NCBI RefSeq assembly: GCF_000023905.1
Contig: NC_013192.1
Location: 1,674,001-1,738,000 of the forward strand
Origin: Leptotrichia buccalis C-1013-b
GTDB lineage: Bacteria; Fusobacteriota; Fusobacteriia; Fusobacteriales; Leptotrichiaceae
Direction: 5' to 3'
Length of the DNA: 64,000 nt
In this document: in pieces, positions 8,379-16,970 of the stretch
Position numbering within the stretch: position 1 is the first letter of the stretch
How the letters are laid out: every line of letters begins with the position of its first letter
The notes under the pieces: generated by a model
Seen by the model: the letters and a program-made list of their open reading frames with translations, nothing else
Told to the model about the DNA's origin: nothing
Database searches by the model: none
Position numbers and translations under genes: made by a program

Positions 8379-9515
8379 CTAATCTAATTTCTGATGCATT
8401 GGACAATCAACTAAATAGCAAGTTTTATACATTTTTTCTAAATTTATTTTTGTATTTTGAGGCTTATAATTACTATTCATTATCTTTTTATATATCTCCA
8501 AAATCTTTTTTATTTCATTCTTTTCTTCTTCAATAAATTCATCAATCTCTTCTTCATTCCAGTATTTTTTGTCATAAATTTCTCCAACTTCAATTTTTTC
8601 AATATACTTATTATGTTTTTGAATCAATTCTGACAATTTGTTTTCTGCTTTCTTAAAATTTCCTAATTTTTTTAAACTGTAAAAATAAAATGAAAAACCC
8701 ATATTATAATAAAAACGTTCTTCCCAGTCAAGTTCATCTATCTCTTTTTCAAAAACCAAGACACACCTATCGTATTCTTCAAATAAATAATATAAGTCTA
8801 TAAGTTCTTCAAATAAAATTTGCTCATCATAATAATATTTCTCTAACGACACTTTCTCTAACAATTTATCCAGAATTGGCTCAGCCAATTTTTTATCATT
8901 GGTATAATGTAAGCACAGTGCCAATGCATATAAAATTCCTGCACTTTTAGGTTCCTTTTCATAACATCTCAATAGCATTTCTTTCGCTTTTTCAAAATAA
9001 CCACAATAAAACAACGTTATCCCATAATTATAATCATCTTCTATTTCCTTCTCATCTGAAAATTTTTCCATTTCCTGAAAACATTCAAGTGCCTTTTTGT
9101 ATTTTTTTCTTTTTAAATAATATTCTCCCAATACTTCCCATACAACCACTGATTGTTTCCCCATTTTAATTAATTTTGTCAAATAATACTTACACATTTT
9201 ATCATCATAAGCATCTTTTTCATATAAATCAGCCAAATCCTGATAAATAATAGCCTTCTCATCATCATTTAAATCTTTTGAATATTTTTTCAAAAACTCC
9301 TCTAATACATTCACACTCTTTTTTCCATCTTGATATACCGTAAAATAGGCTATCGCTAATTGACAAACCTTTTCCACATCTCGTGGGTTTTCCAAAAGAC
9401 ATTTCTCTAAATAATCCATATATTCAATAAATGCATGCCTATAATTATCGTAACTATCATTTTTTTTGATTTCATCCTGAATATATCTTGCCCATTCTTT
9501 TTGTGTTTGTTTCAT
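8379..9515 (-). CDS. TPR-repeat protein with C-terminal DCPxHQKLD (copy 2)
   Basis: A paralogue of the genes on either side, about 378 residues, acidic and helical. It has the same N-terminal block (ENPRDVEKVCQLAIAYF), TPR-like units (VWEVLGEYYLKRKKYKKALECF, GILYALALCLHYTNDKKLAEPIL) and the C-terminal LVDCPMHQKLD. Start chosen at ATG 9515 (MKQTQKEWARYIQ) with AAGGA 8 bp upstream; the TTG at 9542 lacks a good site. N-terminal TQKEWARYIQDEI aligns with TIKEWIKYIQEKI of copy 1, which supports both start choices. No signal peptide or membrane segment. Function unknown. Confidence 0.8.
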   Translation of the reverse strand: MKQTQKEWARYIQDEIKKNDSYDNYRHAFIEYMDYLEKCLLENPRDVEKVCQLAIAYFTVYQDGKKSVNVLEEFLKKYSKDLNDDEKAIIYQDLADLYEKDAYDDKMCKYYLTKLIKMGKQSVVVWEVLGEYYLKRKKYKKALECFQEMEKFSDEKEIEDDYNYGITLFYCGYFEKAKEMLLRCYEKEPKSAGILYALALCLHYTNDKKLAEPILDKLLEKVSLEKYYYDEQILFEELIDLYYLFEEYDRCVLVFEKEIDELDWEERFYYNMGFSFYFYSLKKLGNFKKAENKLSELIQKHNKYIEKIEVGEIYDKKYWNEEEIDEFIEEEKNEIKKILEIYKKIMNSNYKPQNTKINLEKMYKTCYLVDCPMHQKLD

Positions 9516-9538
9516 AATTTTATTCCTTTCGTATTTCT

Positions 9539-10699
9539 TCAATCCTCATCAATTATCAAATGTTGTGGACAATCTGCCATCCAGCATTCATATTTAAAAA
9601 ACATTGTTATTTCCATCTTAGGCTTAAAATCTGTATTTAATATTTTTTCCGACATTAAATTAATGTTTTTCAATTTCTGTTTTTCATCTTCTATCATTTC
9701 CAAAAGTTCTTCTTCCGTTGTATCTTTCTGATATTCTTCGTCAGTCTTTATTTCTTCAATGTTTTGAAAAATCTCTTTTTCAGCTTCTTTCAATATTTTA
9801 TCTATTTTCTCAAATTTATCCAATTGTTTTAACGAATAAAGATACGGTGCCATATAATTTGCTTCTAAATTAAAATTAACATTCTCTGCATATTTGCAAT
9901 ATTTTTCATAATTACCACATAAATAATATAAATCTTTTATTACATCTTCGTCAAACGTGTTAAAACCTTCATACGTCAACCAATTCAAATATCTTTCATA
10001 ATCTGTTTTCTCCAGCATTTCAAACTCTTTTATTTTTTTCAAAAGTTTTTCTATATTTTCAGTATCTTTATTTCCTAAATAAATTTCACAAAGAACTCTG
10101 TAAAAATGATATTTAATGTTGTTTGAGTCTTCCATTAACAAATCATCTAAAATTTTTTCAGCTTTTTTATATTCTTTATTTTGAATTAAAATCAGTGCAT
10201 ATCCATAACTATATTTCGCTTCATCACTCATTTTGCAGGCAATTTTTATATTTTCAAGAGATTTTTGATATATTTTAGCATAAAAACAAATAGCTGCAAG
10301 TCTGTAATAAATGTCTGCATTATTTGAATTAATTTTTATTGCTTTTTCAAGATAATCAATAGCCTCTTCTTCCATACATCCCATGTCTTCACACAAATAA
10401 GCCAAATCAGCATATATTCTAAACTTTTCATCTTCTGTCAAAATATCAAAATTCCTTTTCAAAAATGTTTCTAAAATTGCTATACCATCACATTTCCTGC
10501 TCAAATAGCAAACTCCCGCCAACTGACAGACGACCGAAACATCTTCAGGATTTTTCGTGGTTTCCTTCAACAAGTATTTCCTATAATTTTCAAGTGCAGC
10601 ATCATATTCTGTTCTGTCTTCATTTCCCATTTTTTCCCATATTTTATAAATATATTTTTTCATACCTTCATTCAATTTAACTTCAATATCCAACTTCAT
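9539..10699 (-). CDS. TPR-repeat protein with C-terminal ADCPQH (copy 3)
   Basis: The first gene of the three-paralogue run, 386 residues. It shares the KNPEDVSVVCQLAGVCYL block, TPR-like helices (ADIYYRLAAICFYAKIYQKSLENI) and a diverged C-terminus (MADCPQHLIIDED; the QK of the other copies is LI here). Start is uncertain: ATG 10699 lies directly against GGGAG, while a TTG at 10693 would have a 6-bp spacing. The stop is 24 bp before the chosen ATG of copy 2. Function unknown; likely soluble. Confidence 0.78.
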   Translation of the reverse strand: MKLDIEVKLNEGMKKYIYKIWEKMGNEDRTEYDAALENYRKYLLKETTKNPEDVSVVCQLAGVCYLSRKCDGIAILETFLKRNFDILTEDEKFRIYADLAYLCEDMGCMEEEAIDYLEKAIKINSNNADIYYRLAAICFYAKIYQKSLENIKIACKMSDEAKYSYGYALILIQNKEYKKAEKILDDLLMEDSNNIKYHFYRVLCEIYLGNKDTENIEKLLKKIKEFEMLEKTDYERYLNWLTYEGFNTFDEDVIKDLYYLCGNYEKYCKYAENVNFNLEANYMAPYLYSLKQLDKFEKIDKILKEAEKEIFQNIEEIKTDEEYQKDTTEEELLEMIEDEKQKLKNINLMSEKILNTDFKPKMEITMFFKYECWMADCPQHLIIDED

Positions 10700-10740
10700 C
10701 TCCCGATTTTTATTTTAAACTTATTATAACACTTTTTTAA

Positions 10741-10774
10741 AAAACAAAAAAGGCTACAATTTTACTTGTAACCT
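10741..10774 (-). terminator. terminator of the toxin-antitoxin operon
   Basis: AGGCTACAA (10751-10759) pairs with TTGTAACCT (10766-10774) with one mismatch; on the minus strand a T-rich tract follows. Confidence 0.6.
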
Positions 10775-10802
10775 GTCTTTTTTCACAATTTATTTATTCT
10801 AC

Positions 10803-11069
10803 TTAATGTGTCCACATACTAATGATATTTATTCTTTTCTCTTCTTCTATAACTTCATACACGAGCCTGTGTTGTTTATTAATTCTTCTTGAATAATAAT
10901 CTTTCAAATCTTTAGTTAAAATCTCATAAGACGGTGGTGTTTGAAAAGGATTTTTCTTTATAAGGTTTATTAATTTTTCCACATTATTTTTTAATGCTGG
11001 AAATTGCTTTATTTTCTCTTTATCCTTATTAGCTTTTTTCAAAATATAAATTTTGTATTCTTCTACCAT
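10803..11069 (-). CDS. Txe/YoeB family toxin
   Basis: An 88-residue RelE-superfamily mRNA interferase, expected to cut mRNA at the ribosome. Family features: NPFQTPPSYEIL (E49 at the position of the YoeB catalytic Glu), LKDYYSRRINKQHRLVYEV (R61/R62, H67, R68) and the final MWTH with H88. YoeB and Txe normally end in His-Tyr; here the stop codon directly follows His88, so the terminal Tyr is absent. The start overlaps the antitoxin stop by 7 bp, as usual for coupled pairs. Confidence 0.88.
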   Translation of the reverse strand: MVEEYKIYILKKANKDKEKIKQFPALKNNVEKLINLIKKNPFQTPPSYEILTKDLKDYYSRRINKQHRLVYEVIEEEKRINIISMWTH

Positions 11070-11302
11070 TCAAAAGCCTCATAATCTTCATCAGTGGCAT
11101 TTTTTGCCGCTTCAATTTTTTCTTTCAATATTGGATCTGATAACAAGTATAGAGTTTCTAATAAACCATTATATTCAGCTTCGCTAATGATAATAGCATT
11201 TCCTTTTTTAGTGTTCACATTGATAACATCATTATAGTCAATTGCCGACTCTAAATAAGAAAATAAATTTTTTCTCAAATTAGTTGCATTTGTATTTGTC
11301 AT
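11063..11302 (-). CDS. YefM/Axe (Phd family) antitoxin
   Basis: A 79-residue antitoxin: an N-terminal Phd/YefM DNA-binding fold (TNATNLRKNLFSYLESAI, KKGNAIIISEAEYNGLLETLYLLS) and an acidic C-terminal tail (ATDEDYEAFEW) that would wrap the toxin. I chose ATG 11302, which has AAGGAG 8 bp upstream; a GTG three codons earlier is too close to that site. It is expected to repress its own promoter with the toxin as co-repressor, binding the TGTACA boxes at 11324-11341. Confidence 0.9.
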   Translation of the reverse strand: MTNTNATNLRKNLFSYLESAIDYNDVINVNTKKGNAIIISEAEYNGLLETLYLLSDPILKEKIEAAKNATDEDYEAFEW

Positions 11303-11323
11303 AAAAATCACTCCTTTTATTTA

Positions 11324-11357
11324 TGTACATAATACAGTACATAATTATAAAAGTCAA
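11324..11357 (-). promoter_or_regulatory. toxin-antitoxin promoter with TGTACA operator
   Basis: On the minus strand TTGACT (11357-11352), 17-bp spacer, TATTAT (11334-11329). The -10 is bracketed by TGTACA (11324-11329) and the half-matching AGTACA (11336-11341), which together form an inverted repeat. YefM-YoeB operators are known to contain TGTACA cores, so this is probably the autoregulation site. Confidence 0.75.
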
Positions 11358-11374
11358 GCAATTTTTTATAATTT

Positions 11375-12550
11375 TTATTTTCCCCTGCTTTTTATGATCT
11401 TATCCACATTATTAACAACTTCATAGTCATCTTCTCCCAATTCGACATTTTTTCCAATTGGAATATACCACAGGAATTTTGAGAAATAATCTTTTAATTT
11501 TTTATCAGAAAAATCATATCCTGCTACTGCATAAGGATAATTTCTCATTATTTTCAAATCTTCATTGGTAAGTTCTTTTAATTCATCTGCTGTTAAATAT
11601 CCCGCACTGTAAGCGGCTTTTGTTAGATCATCTCTGTATTTATAGCCTTTTTCCGTTTTTTCAGAGAAATAGTAATTACCATTTAGATATGCTATCTCTG
11701 ATAGGCTAAATTCATCTTCAGGGCTAAAATTCTTTGTTTTAAAATGTAAATATCCTTTTTTCAATTTTGCATAAAGAACTTTATATTGTCCGTCTCTATC
11801 GTAATAATTTCTGTATCCGTAATCAATATTCCCTTCTCCAACTAATTTCCAGTCTATATATTTTCCATTCTTCATCTTTATTTCAGGTATTGCAATCAAA
11901 GCGCTTCCAGGCTCAACAATTACTTCAAAGTCATCCACTTTTTGATTTTTCCATTTTGAAATAGTAGACCAGACATAATTAAAGTCGTTATATCCGACAC
12001 CGCCACTTCCATCGTAACGATAGCTATGCTCAATTACATTTTCTCCCTTTTTAAAGTTTGCTTTAAAATAATAAACATAGCTTCTTTTATAATAGTCGGC
12101 TTCCTCTTTTGCCTTTTCTTCATCATATTCCTTAAAATATTTTTTCACTTCTTCAAGTTTCTTTACGTCCTTTGGAACAAAATCAGTTAGTCTGTAAGAA
12201 ACTGTATTTACACTTTTCCCATTTACAACAGTTCTAAAATTTTTAAAATGATTAACTTCATCCCATTCCTCATTTCCACCTTCAGGCGTAATAAACCCAA
12301 TGTACTTCTCTCCAGCCGCAGGACTGTCAAACACAAATCTTACAGTCACTGCCATTTCATTTACTGTCCCATATTCGCCCTTCACTTTTTCCAGCTTAAA
12401 ATGCAGCTTCTCACTTTTTATTGCAATATCAGACATGTTCATCGGAACTATATGCCCTCCTTCCGAACCAAATTCCCAGTCATTTGCCAATAAATTTACA
12501 CTAAAAATAAATATTAAACAAAACAATAAAAATACTCTGATTTTTTTCAA
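11375..12550 (-). CDS. secreted YARHG-domain protein (copy 1)
   Basis: A 391-residue exported protein: signal peptide 1-22 (FLLFCLIFIFSVNLLA), an N-terminal beta-rich region starting GGHIVPMNMSDIAIKSEKLHF that resembles DUF4424, and a C-terminal YARHG-type domain (LKIMRNYPYAVAGYDFSDKK followed by LKDYFSKFLWYIP). YARHG domains occur at the C-termini of extracellular proteins of unknown role. The start is TTG 12550 with AAGGAG 9 bp upstream. The stop of its paralogue lies only 38 bp upstream, so the two form an operon. Probably periplasmic; function unknown. Confidence 0.85.
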   Translation of the reverse strand: MKKIRVFLLFCLIFIFSVNLLANDWEFGSEGGHIVPMNMSDIAIKSEKLHFKLEKVKGEYGTVNEMAVTVRFVFDSPAAGEKYIGFITPEGGNEEWDEVNHFKNFRTVVNGKSVNTVSYRLTDFVPKDVKKLEEVKKYFKEYDEEKAKEEADYYKRSYVYYFKANFKKGENVIEHSYRYDGSGGVGYNDFNYVWSTISKWKNQKVDDFEVIVEPGSALIAIPEIKMKNGKYIDWKLVGEGNIDYGYRNYYDRDGQYKVLYAKLKKGYLHFKTKNFSPEDEFSLSEIAYLNGNYYFSEKTEKGYKYRDDLTKAAYSAGYLTADELKELTNEDLKIMRNYPYAVAGYDFSDKKLKDYFSKFLWYIPIGKNVELGEDDYEVVNNVDKIIKSRGK

Positions 12551-12588
12551 TGCTACCAGCTCCTTTTCATAATTCTAAATTTATATGT

Positions 12589-13785
12589 TTATTTTTTTCT
12601 ACTATTTATAATATTATCGGCTTTTTTAATCCATTCGTATTCATCTTTTCCCAATGTTACGTTTTTTCCAGTAGGTATGTACCACAAAAATTTTGAAAAA
12701 TAATCTTTCAATTTTTTATCAGAAAAATCATAACCTGCCAATGCATAAGGATAATTTCTTATTATTTTTAATTCATCATCTGTAATATTTTTTAAATAGT
12801 GTTCTAAGTGATATTCTAAATTAGTTCCTGTAGATCCTGCATCTGAAAAATTATCTCTAAGTTTAAATCCTTTTTCAGTTTTTTCAGGAAAATAGTAATT
12901 TGCATCCAGACTTGTTATTACTGTCAAGTAAAATTCATCTTCAGGTTTAAAGTCTTTTGTTCTGAAATGTAAATAACCTTTTTTCAATTTTGCATAAAAA
13001 AATTTATATTTATCTTCTTTTTTACCATCTCCATTAGAAGAAATTTTGTATCCGTAATCCGTATTTCCTTCTCCGACAAGTTCCCATTTCATTTCTTTTC
13101 CATTTTTCATTTTTATAACAGGCATTTCAATGAATGCATTTCCAGGCTCAACAATTACTTCAAAATCATCTACCTTCTGATTTTTCCACTTTGAAATAGT
13201 TGTCCATACATAATCAAAATCTATATATCCGTCACCACCAGCTTTATTATAACGGTAGCTATGCTCAACTATATTTTCCCCTTTTTTAAAATTTGCCTTA
13301 AAGTAGTAGATATTGCTTTTCTTATAATATTTGAATATCTCCATCATTTTTTCCTTGTCATATTCCTTAAAATATTTTTTCACTTCTTCCAGCTGTTCCA
13401 CATCTTTTGGAATAAGATCTGTCAATCTGTATGAAACTGTATCTGCTTTCTTTCCATTTACAATTGTCTTAAAATCTTTAAAATACTCTACTTCATCCCA
13501 TTTATAGGCTCCTCCTTCAGGAGTAATAAATCCTATATATTTTTCTCCTGCATCCGGGCTGTTAAATACAAACCTTACAGTTACAATCATTTCATATTTA
13601 TCTTCATCCTGTATTTTATTTTTTTCCAGCTTGAAGTGAAGCTTCTCACTCTTTATTGAAATATTGGACATGTTCATCGGAACTATATGCCCACCATTCG
13701 ATTCAAAGTGCAAATCATTTGCCAATAAATTCATACCAAAAATAAACATTAAACAAAACAATAAGAATGCTCTAATTTTTTTCAT
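12589..13785 (-). CDS. secreted YARHG-domain protein (copy 2)
   Basis: A 398-residue paralogue of the downstream gene, colinear over its whole length: signal peptide (MKKIRAFLLFCLMFIFGMNLLA), GGHIVPMNMSNISIKSEKLHF, SKWKNQKVDDFEVIVEPG, and a C-terminal YARHG domain (IIRNYPYALAGYDFSDKK). Divergence is greatest near residues 285-345, where extra residues occur. ATG 13785 is chosen (GGAG 8 bp upstream) over two earlier starts at 13791 and 13794. The pair looks like a tandem duplication. Function unknown. Confidence 0.85.
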   Translation of the reverse strand: MKKIRAFLLFCLMFIFGMNLLANDLHFESNGGHIVPMNMSNISIKSEKLHFKLEKNKIQDEDKYEMIVTVRFVFNSPDAGEKYIGFITPEGGAYKWDEVEYFKDFKTIVNGKKADTVSYRLTDLIPKDVEQLEEVKKYFKEYDKEKMMEIFKYYKKSNIYYFKANFKKGENIVEHSYRYNKAGGDGYIDFDYVWTTISKWKNQKVDDFEVIVEPGNAFIEMPVIKMKNGKEMKWELVGEGNTDYGYKISSNGDGKKEDKYKFFYAKLKKGYLHFRTKDFKPEDEFYLTVITSLDANYYFPEKTEKGFKLRDNFSDAGSTGTNLEYHLEHYLKNITDDELKIIRNYPYALAGYDFSDKKLKDYFSKFLWYIPTGKNVTLGKDEYEWIKKADNIINSRKK

Positions 13786-13829
13786 AACCATCACTCCAAT
13801 TTTATTAAAAATTTTTGTTTTTCATTATA

Positions 13830-13857
13830 ATTATACCTCGTATTAAATTTTAGTCAA
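13830..13857 (-). promoter_or_regulatory. promoter of the YARHG pair
   Basis: Minus-strand TTGACT (13857-13852), 16-bp spacer, TATAAT (13835-13830). Its layout resembles the promoters at 54380 and 60845. Confidence 0.65.
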
Positions 13858-13983
13858 TATATTTAATTTAAAAATATTTTTTATATTTTATCCTTTAATT
13901 TTAACTTTTAGTTTTATTATATAGAATTATTATTCATATTAAAAAATCAGGTTATAAAATTTTTTAGAAAAATTTTTTTTAAT

Positions 13984-14012
13984 TTGATAAATTTTAATTT
14001 TTAAGATATAAT
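13984..14012 (+). promoter_or_regulatory. promoter of the 275-residue anchored protein
   Basis: TTGATA (13984-13989), 17-bp spacer, TATAAT (14007-14012), 30 bp before the ATG, which has AGGAGG. Confidence 0.7.
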
Positions 14013-14041
14013 TACTACGAGTTAATAATCTAGGAGGAAAT

Positions 14042-14869
14042 ATGAGTGATAATCAATTTGAAGAAAATGAAAAAGAAAAACTAGAAAAGGAAATTGAAGA
14101 ATTAAAAAAACAAAAGGAGATTAAGGATTTACAGAAACAAAAAGAGGAATTAGAGCGAGAAATATTTGGTAATAATGAAAAAAGTGCAGAAAATATTGAC
14201 TTTTATGAGGAAGAAACTGAAAATAAATATGTATCAAATAAGATGACTACAATTCTAGCAGCTATAGTTGCGGTGATTATTGCCATTTTTGCAGGTGGAC
14301 TATTTTATTTGAGAAGTCAAAATAAAAAAAGGGAAAATTTAAAAAAACAAATGGCAGCCATATCACAAAATAAAAATTCATCAGCTGCGACAAATTCAGC
14401 TTCTGCACAGTCTACAACATCCAATCCATCAACTTCACAAATTCAGAAAAAAAAGGATGAAAAATCAAAACAAGTGGACAAAATAAATAAAAATGAAGAA
14501 AAACAGGAAAGATTAATTGTAAGAAAACCAGTAGATGTGAGAAAAGGGAGCTATTGCGTGAATCCAAGCTCTTCACAATCGTACTTTAATACATCAACAG
14601 TTTCTGACCCAGGTGCAGACCATCCATATATGGCAGATATTCATTTTTCAGATTGTGTAGTTTATGGAACACATAGTGAAGGAACTTACAATGGAAGACA
14701 TACAGGACCTATAACAATGACTGTAAGCCTTGCTGAAGAAAAAAATTTTGAGGCTGTTATGAAAAGAAATAAATGGTATTTGGAAAATGGAGAAATTATG
14801 AGAGTAAATGGATATGACTATAATAATGTCTACTTTAACGGATGGTTGATGTACAAGCAAACGCAATAG
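14042..14869 (+). CDS. single-pass membrane protein with coiled coil, unknown
   Basis: A 275-residue protein in three parts. Residues 5-45 are a highly charged heptad-like coiled coil (EKEKLEKEIEELKKQKEI). Residues 73-93 form one membrane helix (TTILAAIVAVIIAIFAGGLF). After a Ser/Thr/Lys-rich linker, residues ~165-275 form a small domain with two Cys (SYCVNP and FSDCVVYG) and aromatic residues. With no signal peptide, the N-terminus should be cytoplasmic and the C-terminal domain outside. No family recognised. It has its own promoter. Confidence 0.8.
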   Translation: MSDNQFEENEKEKLEKEIEELKKQKEIKDLQKQKEELEREIFGNNEKSAENIDFYEEETENKYVSNKMTTILAAIVAVIIAIFAGGLFYLRSQNKKRENLKKQMAAISQNKNSSAATNSASAQSTTSNPSTSQIQKKKDEKSKQVDKINKNEEKQERLIVRKPVDVRKGSYCVNPSSSQSYFNTSTVSDPGADHPYMADIHFSDCVVYGTHSEGTYNGRHTGPITMTVSLAEEKNFEAVMKRNKWYLENGEIMRVNGYDYNNVYFNGWLMYKQTQ

Positions 14870-14917
14870 TAAAAATAAGAAAATGGGAAATATCTATTAA
14901 AAAATACAGGATAATAA

Positions 14918-14946
14918 TTGACTTTTTTTATAAAATAAATTATAAT
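14918..14946 (+). promoter_or_regulatory. promoter of the SIMPL gene
   Basis: TTGACT (14918-14923), 17-bp spacer, TATAAT (14941-14946). Confidence 0.7.
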
Positions 14947-15011
14947 TTGATAGAACTTTTGTAATTTAATGTTAACAATAAACTGATTAAATTCAGTAAA
15001 GGAGTAAGAAA

Positions 15012-15785
15012 TTGAAAAAAATACAATTTATATTAATTCCTACGATATTATCTTTTGGATTAATTATATCATCAGCACTGATTTCAAATGCCATGGATAA
15101 GGCTAATAAGGATGAAAATAGAATTACAGTAAAGGGCGTAGCTGAACGGAGAATCAAAGCGGACAAGGCACTTATAAACATAGTAATTTCTAAAAAAAGT
15201 GAAAATCTTGATGAATTGAAAAAAGATATTTCAGAAAGAGAAAAATTAACTATAGATTTAATTAAAAAACTTAAAATTAACGAAAATGAATACAGCATAG
15301 GAAATCTACGTATTCAGCCAAATTATACAGAAAGTTCATCAAATGTAAAGAAATCATCTGAAAATTCTGCTAAATCTACTGAAACACCTGCAACAAATAA
15401 TAAAATTTCAGATTATGACGGAGTCGAAGTAATTTCGATTGTTACAAAAAATATTGATAAGGCTGGAGAATTTTACGAAAAGCTGGCTGAATTAAAGCTA
15501 CAAAGCAGCAATATTGAGATAAATATGCCAGAATACTATATTACAAATTTAGAAAAATATAAGCGGGACTTAATTGTAGATGCTTCAAGAAATGCTGAAA
15601 TTCGTGCAATTGAAATGCTAAAAGTGAATAACAATGAAATTGGCGGGCTGAAAAATATGAATCAAGGACAATTTGAAGTACTGGCAGATACTGAAGATGT
15701 AAAAAAAATAAATGAAGATGAAAGTAATCAAATTTATAAAAAATTAAGATTAGTTGTAACAGCAACTTACTTAATAAAATATTAA
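15012..15785 (+). CDS. SIMPL domain-containing protein (DUF541)
   Basis: A 257-residue exported protein. An N-terminal hydrophobic segment (IQFILIPTILSFGLIISSALI) serves as signal or anchor, followed by the typical SIMPL opening ITVKGVAERRIKADKALINIVISKKSENLDELKKDI. The C-terminus YLRL-like segment is KKLRLVVTATYLI. SIMPL proteins are periplasmic or surface proteins, BP26-like, with no settled biochemical activity. The start is TTG with GGAG 7 bp upstream. There is an insertion rich in Ser/Thr/Lys around residues 100-130. Confidence 0.85.
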   Translation: MKKIQFILIPTILSFGLIISSALISNAMDKANKDENRITVKGVAERRIKADKALINIVISKKSENLDELKKDISEREKLTIDLIKKLKINENEYSIGNLRIQPNYTESSSNVKKSSENSAKSTETPATNNKISDYDGVEVISIVTKNIDKAGEFYEKLAELKLQSSNIEINMPEYYITNLEKYKRDLIVDASRNAEIRAIEMLKVNNNEIGGLKNMNQGQFEVLADTEDVKKINEDESNQIYKKLRLVVTATYLIKY

Positions 15786-15905
15786 AAAACTCTTGTGTAA
15801 AAAATTACTTTAAGTTTAGACAAACATTCAAAAATTAAGTGATTTTAATACACCAAAAAGAGAAATTTATAAATAATAAAGTTAAAAATTAGGAGGAAAA
15901 AATTA

Positions 15906-16478
15906 ATGAAACCAGCAGCAGAATTAAGACAAGGAAGTACATATAGAAAGAATAACATCCCATATTTAATACTAAAAGCTGAAAGACATCAATCAACATC
16001 AGGAAAAAGACAAAGGGCAGCCGAAGTAAAATTCAAAACAAAAGAGTTAATTTCAGGAAAAATTCAAGAAATTACAGTTTTGGCAACTGAACTTATGGAT
16101 GACATCATTCTTGACAGAAATCAAATGCAATTTTTATATGAAATTGACGGAGAATATAACTTTATGGATCAAGAAACTTTTGAACAAATTGCCTTATCAA
16201 CTGAAGATTTAGGAGATGCAGTAAATTTCTTGGAAGAAGAAATGATTATTCAAGTTCTAATGTACGAAGGGACTCCAGTTGGTGTAGAATTGCCGAACAC
16301 AGTAATTAGAGAAGTAACTTATACAGAACCAGGACTAAAAGGAGATACAATCGGACGTGCAACAAAACCTGCGACAGTGTCAACAGGTTACACTTTACAA
16401 GTACCTTTATTTGTAGCAATTGGAGATAAAATTAAAATTGATACAAGAACTGGTGAATACATCGAAAGAGCAAATTAA
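15906..16478 (+). CDS. efp: elongation factor P
   Basis: EF-P, which rescues ribosomes stalled on proline stretches. 190 residues with the three beta-barrel domains; the C-terminal block GATKPATVSTGYTLQVPLFVAIGDKIKIDTRTGEY is the classic domain III signature in variant form. Domain I's tip loop reads HQSTSGKRQ (28-36) with Lys34 at the position of the modified lysine, but the surrounding residues differ from the usual KPGKGQ and the loop seems to have extra residues before VKFK. No efp-modification gene is next to it. Good AGGAGG site; a terminator follows. Confidence 0.95.
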   Translation: MKPAAELRQGSTYRKNNIPYLILKAERHQSTSGKRQRAAEVKFKTKELISGKIQEITVLATELMDDIILDRNQMQFLYEIDGEYNFMDQETFEQIALSTEDLGDAVNFLEEEMIIQVLMYEGTPVGVELPNTVIREVTYTEPGLKGDTIGRATKPATVSTGYTLQVPLFVAIGDKIKIDTRTGEYIERAN

Positions 16479-16516
16479 TGATAATTCAAAATTAGGAATA
16501 TAATAATAAAAAATAT

Positions 16517-16543
16517 GGCTATCGGAAAACGGTAGCCTTTTTT
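16517..16543 (+). terminator. Rho-independent terminator of efp
   Basis: GGCTATCG/CGGTAGCC stem with a short A-rich loop, then six T. Confidence 0.85.
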
Positions 16544-16599
16544 GAAAAAATAAAAAACAATTAAATAAAAATTAAAAGAATGGAAAAGAGGTAAATTTT

Positions 16600-16908
16600 A
16601 TGAAAAATGATAAAATAAAAAGAGTTGAAGAAATGGAAAAAATTATGGATAAATCAGCAGATATTTTTAGGGAACTGAATATAGTGTTAGATAAGCTGGA
16701 GGAAAATTTGGTGGATTATAAAAAGTTGGATGAATATTATAGTAGCGAAAACTGGTTTTTGGATGCGGAAGATCATAATAACGGTATTTTGCCACAAGAC
16801 TTAAAATGTGGAGTTTTGAGCGAAGACGGAGCTTATAACTTGTTTGGGGAAAATCATGAACTGGCAATTAGAATGGTAGAGATTGCGGCGAAGATGTTGA
16901 GAAGATAA
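16600..16908 (+). CDS. DUF4298 family protein
   Basis: A 102-residue soluble helical protein matching the DUF4298 pattern: RVEEMEKIMDKSADIFRELN at the N-terminus, a central LDEYYSSENWFLDAEDHNNG, and DLKCGVLSEDGAYNLFGENHELAIRMVEIAAKMLR at the C-terminus. No enzymatic residues are evident and the family has no known function. It follows the efp terminator, so it belongs to a new transcript, probably with the two membrane-protein genes downstream. Confidence 0.8.
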   Translation: MKNDKIKRVEEMEKIMDKSADIFRELNIVLDKLEENLVDYKKLDEYYSSENWFLDAEDHNNGILPQDLKCGVLSEDGAYNLFGENHELAIRMVEIAAKMLRR

Positions 16909-16970
16909 TAACATTTGAAAATTGTGGAGGTTTAAATGATTTTAGATTTTAACAGGAGTTTTTGAAAAAT

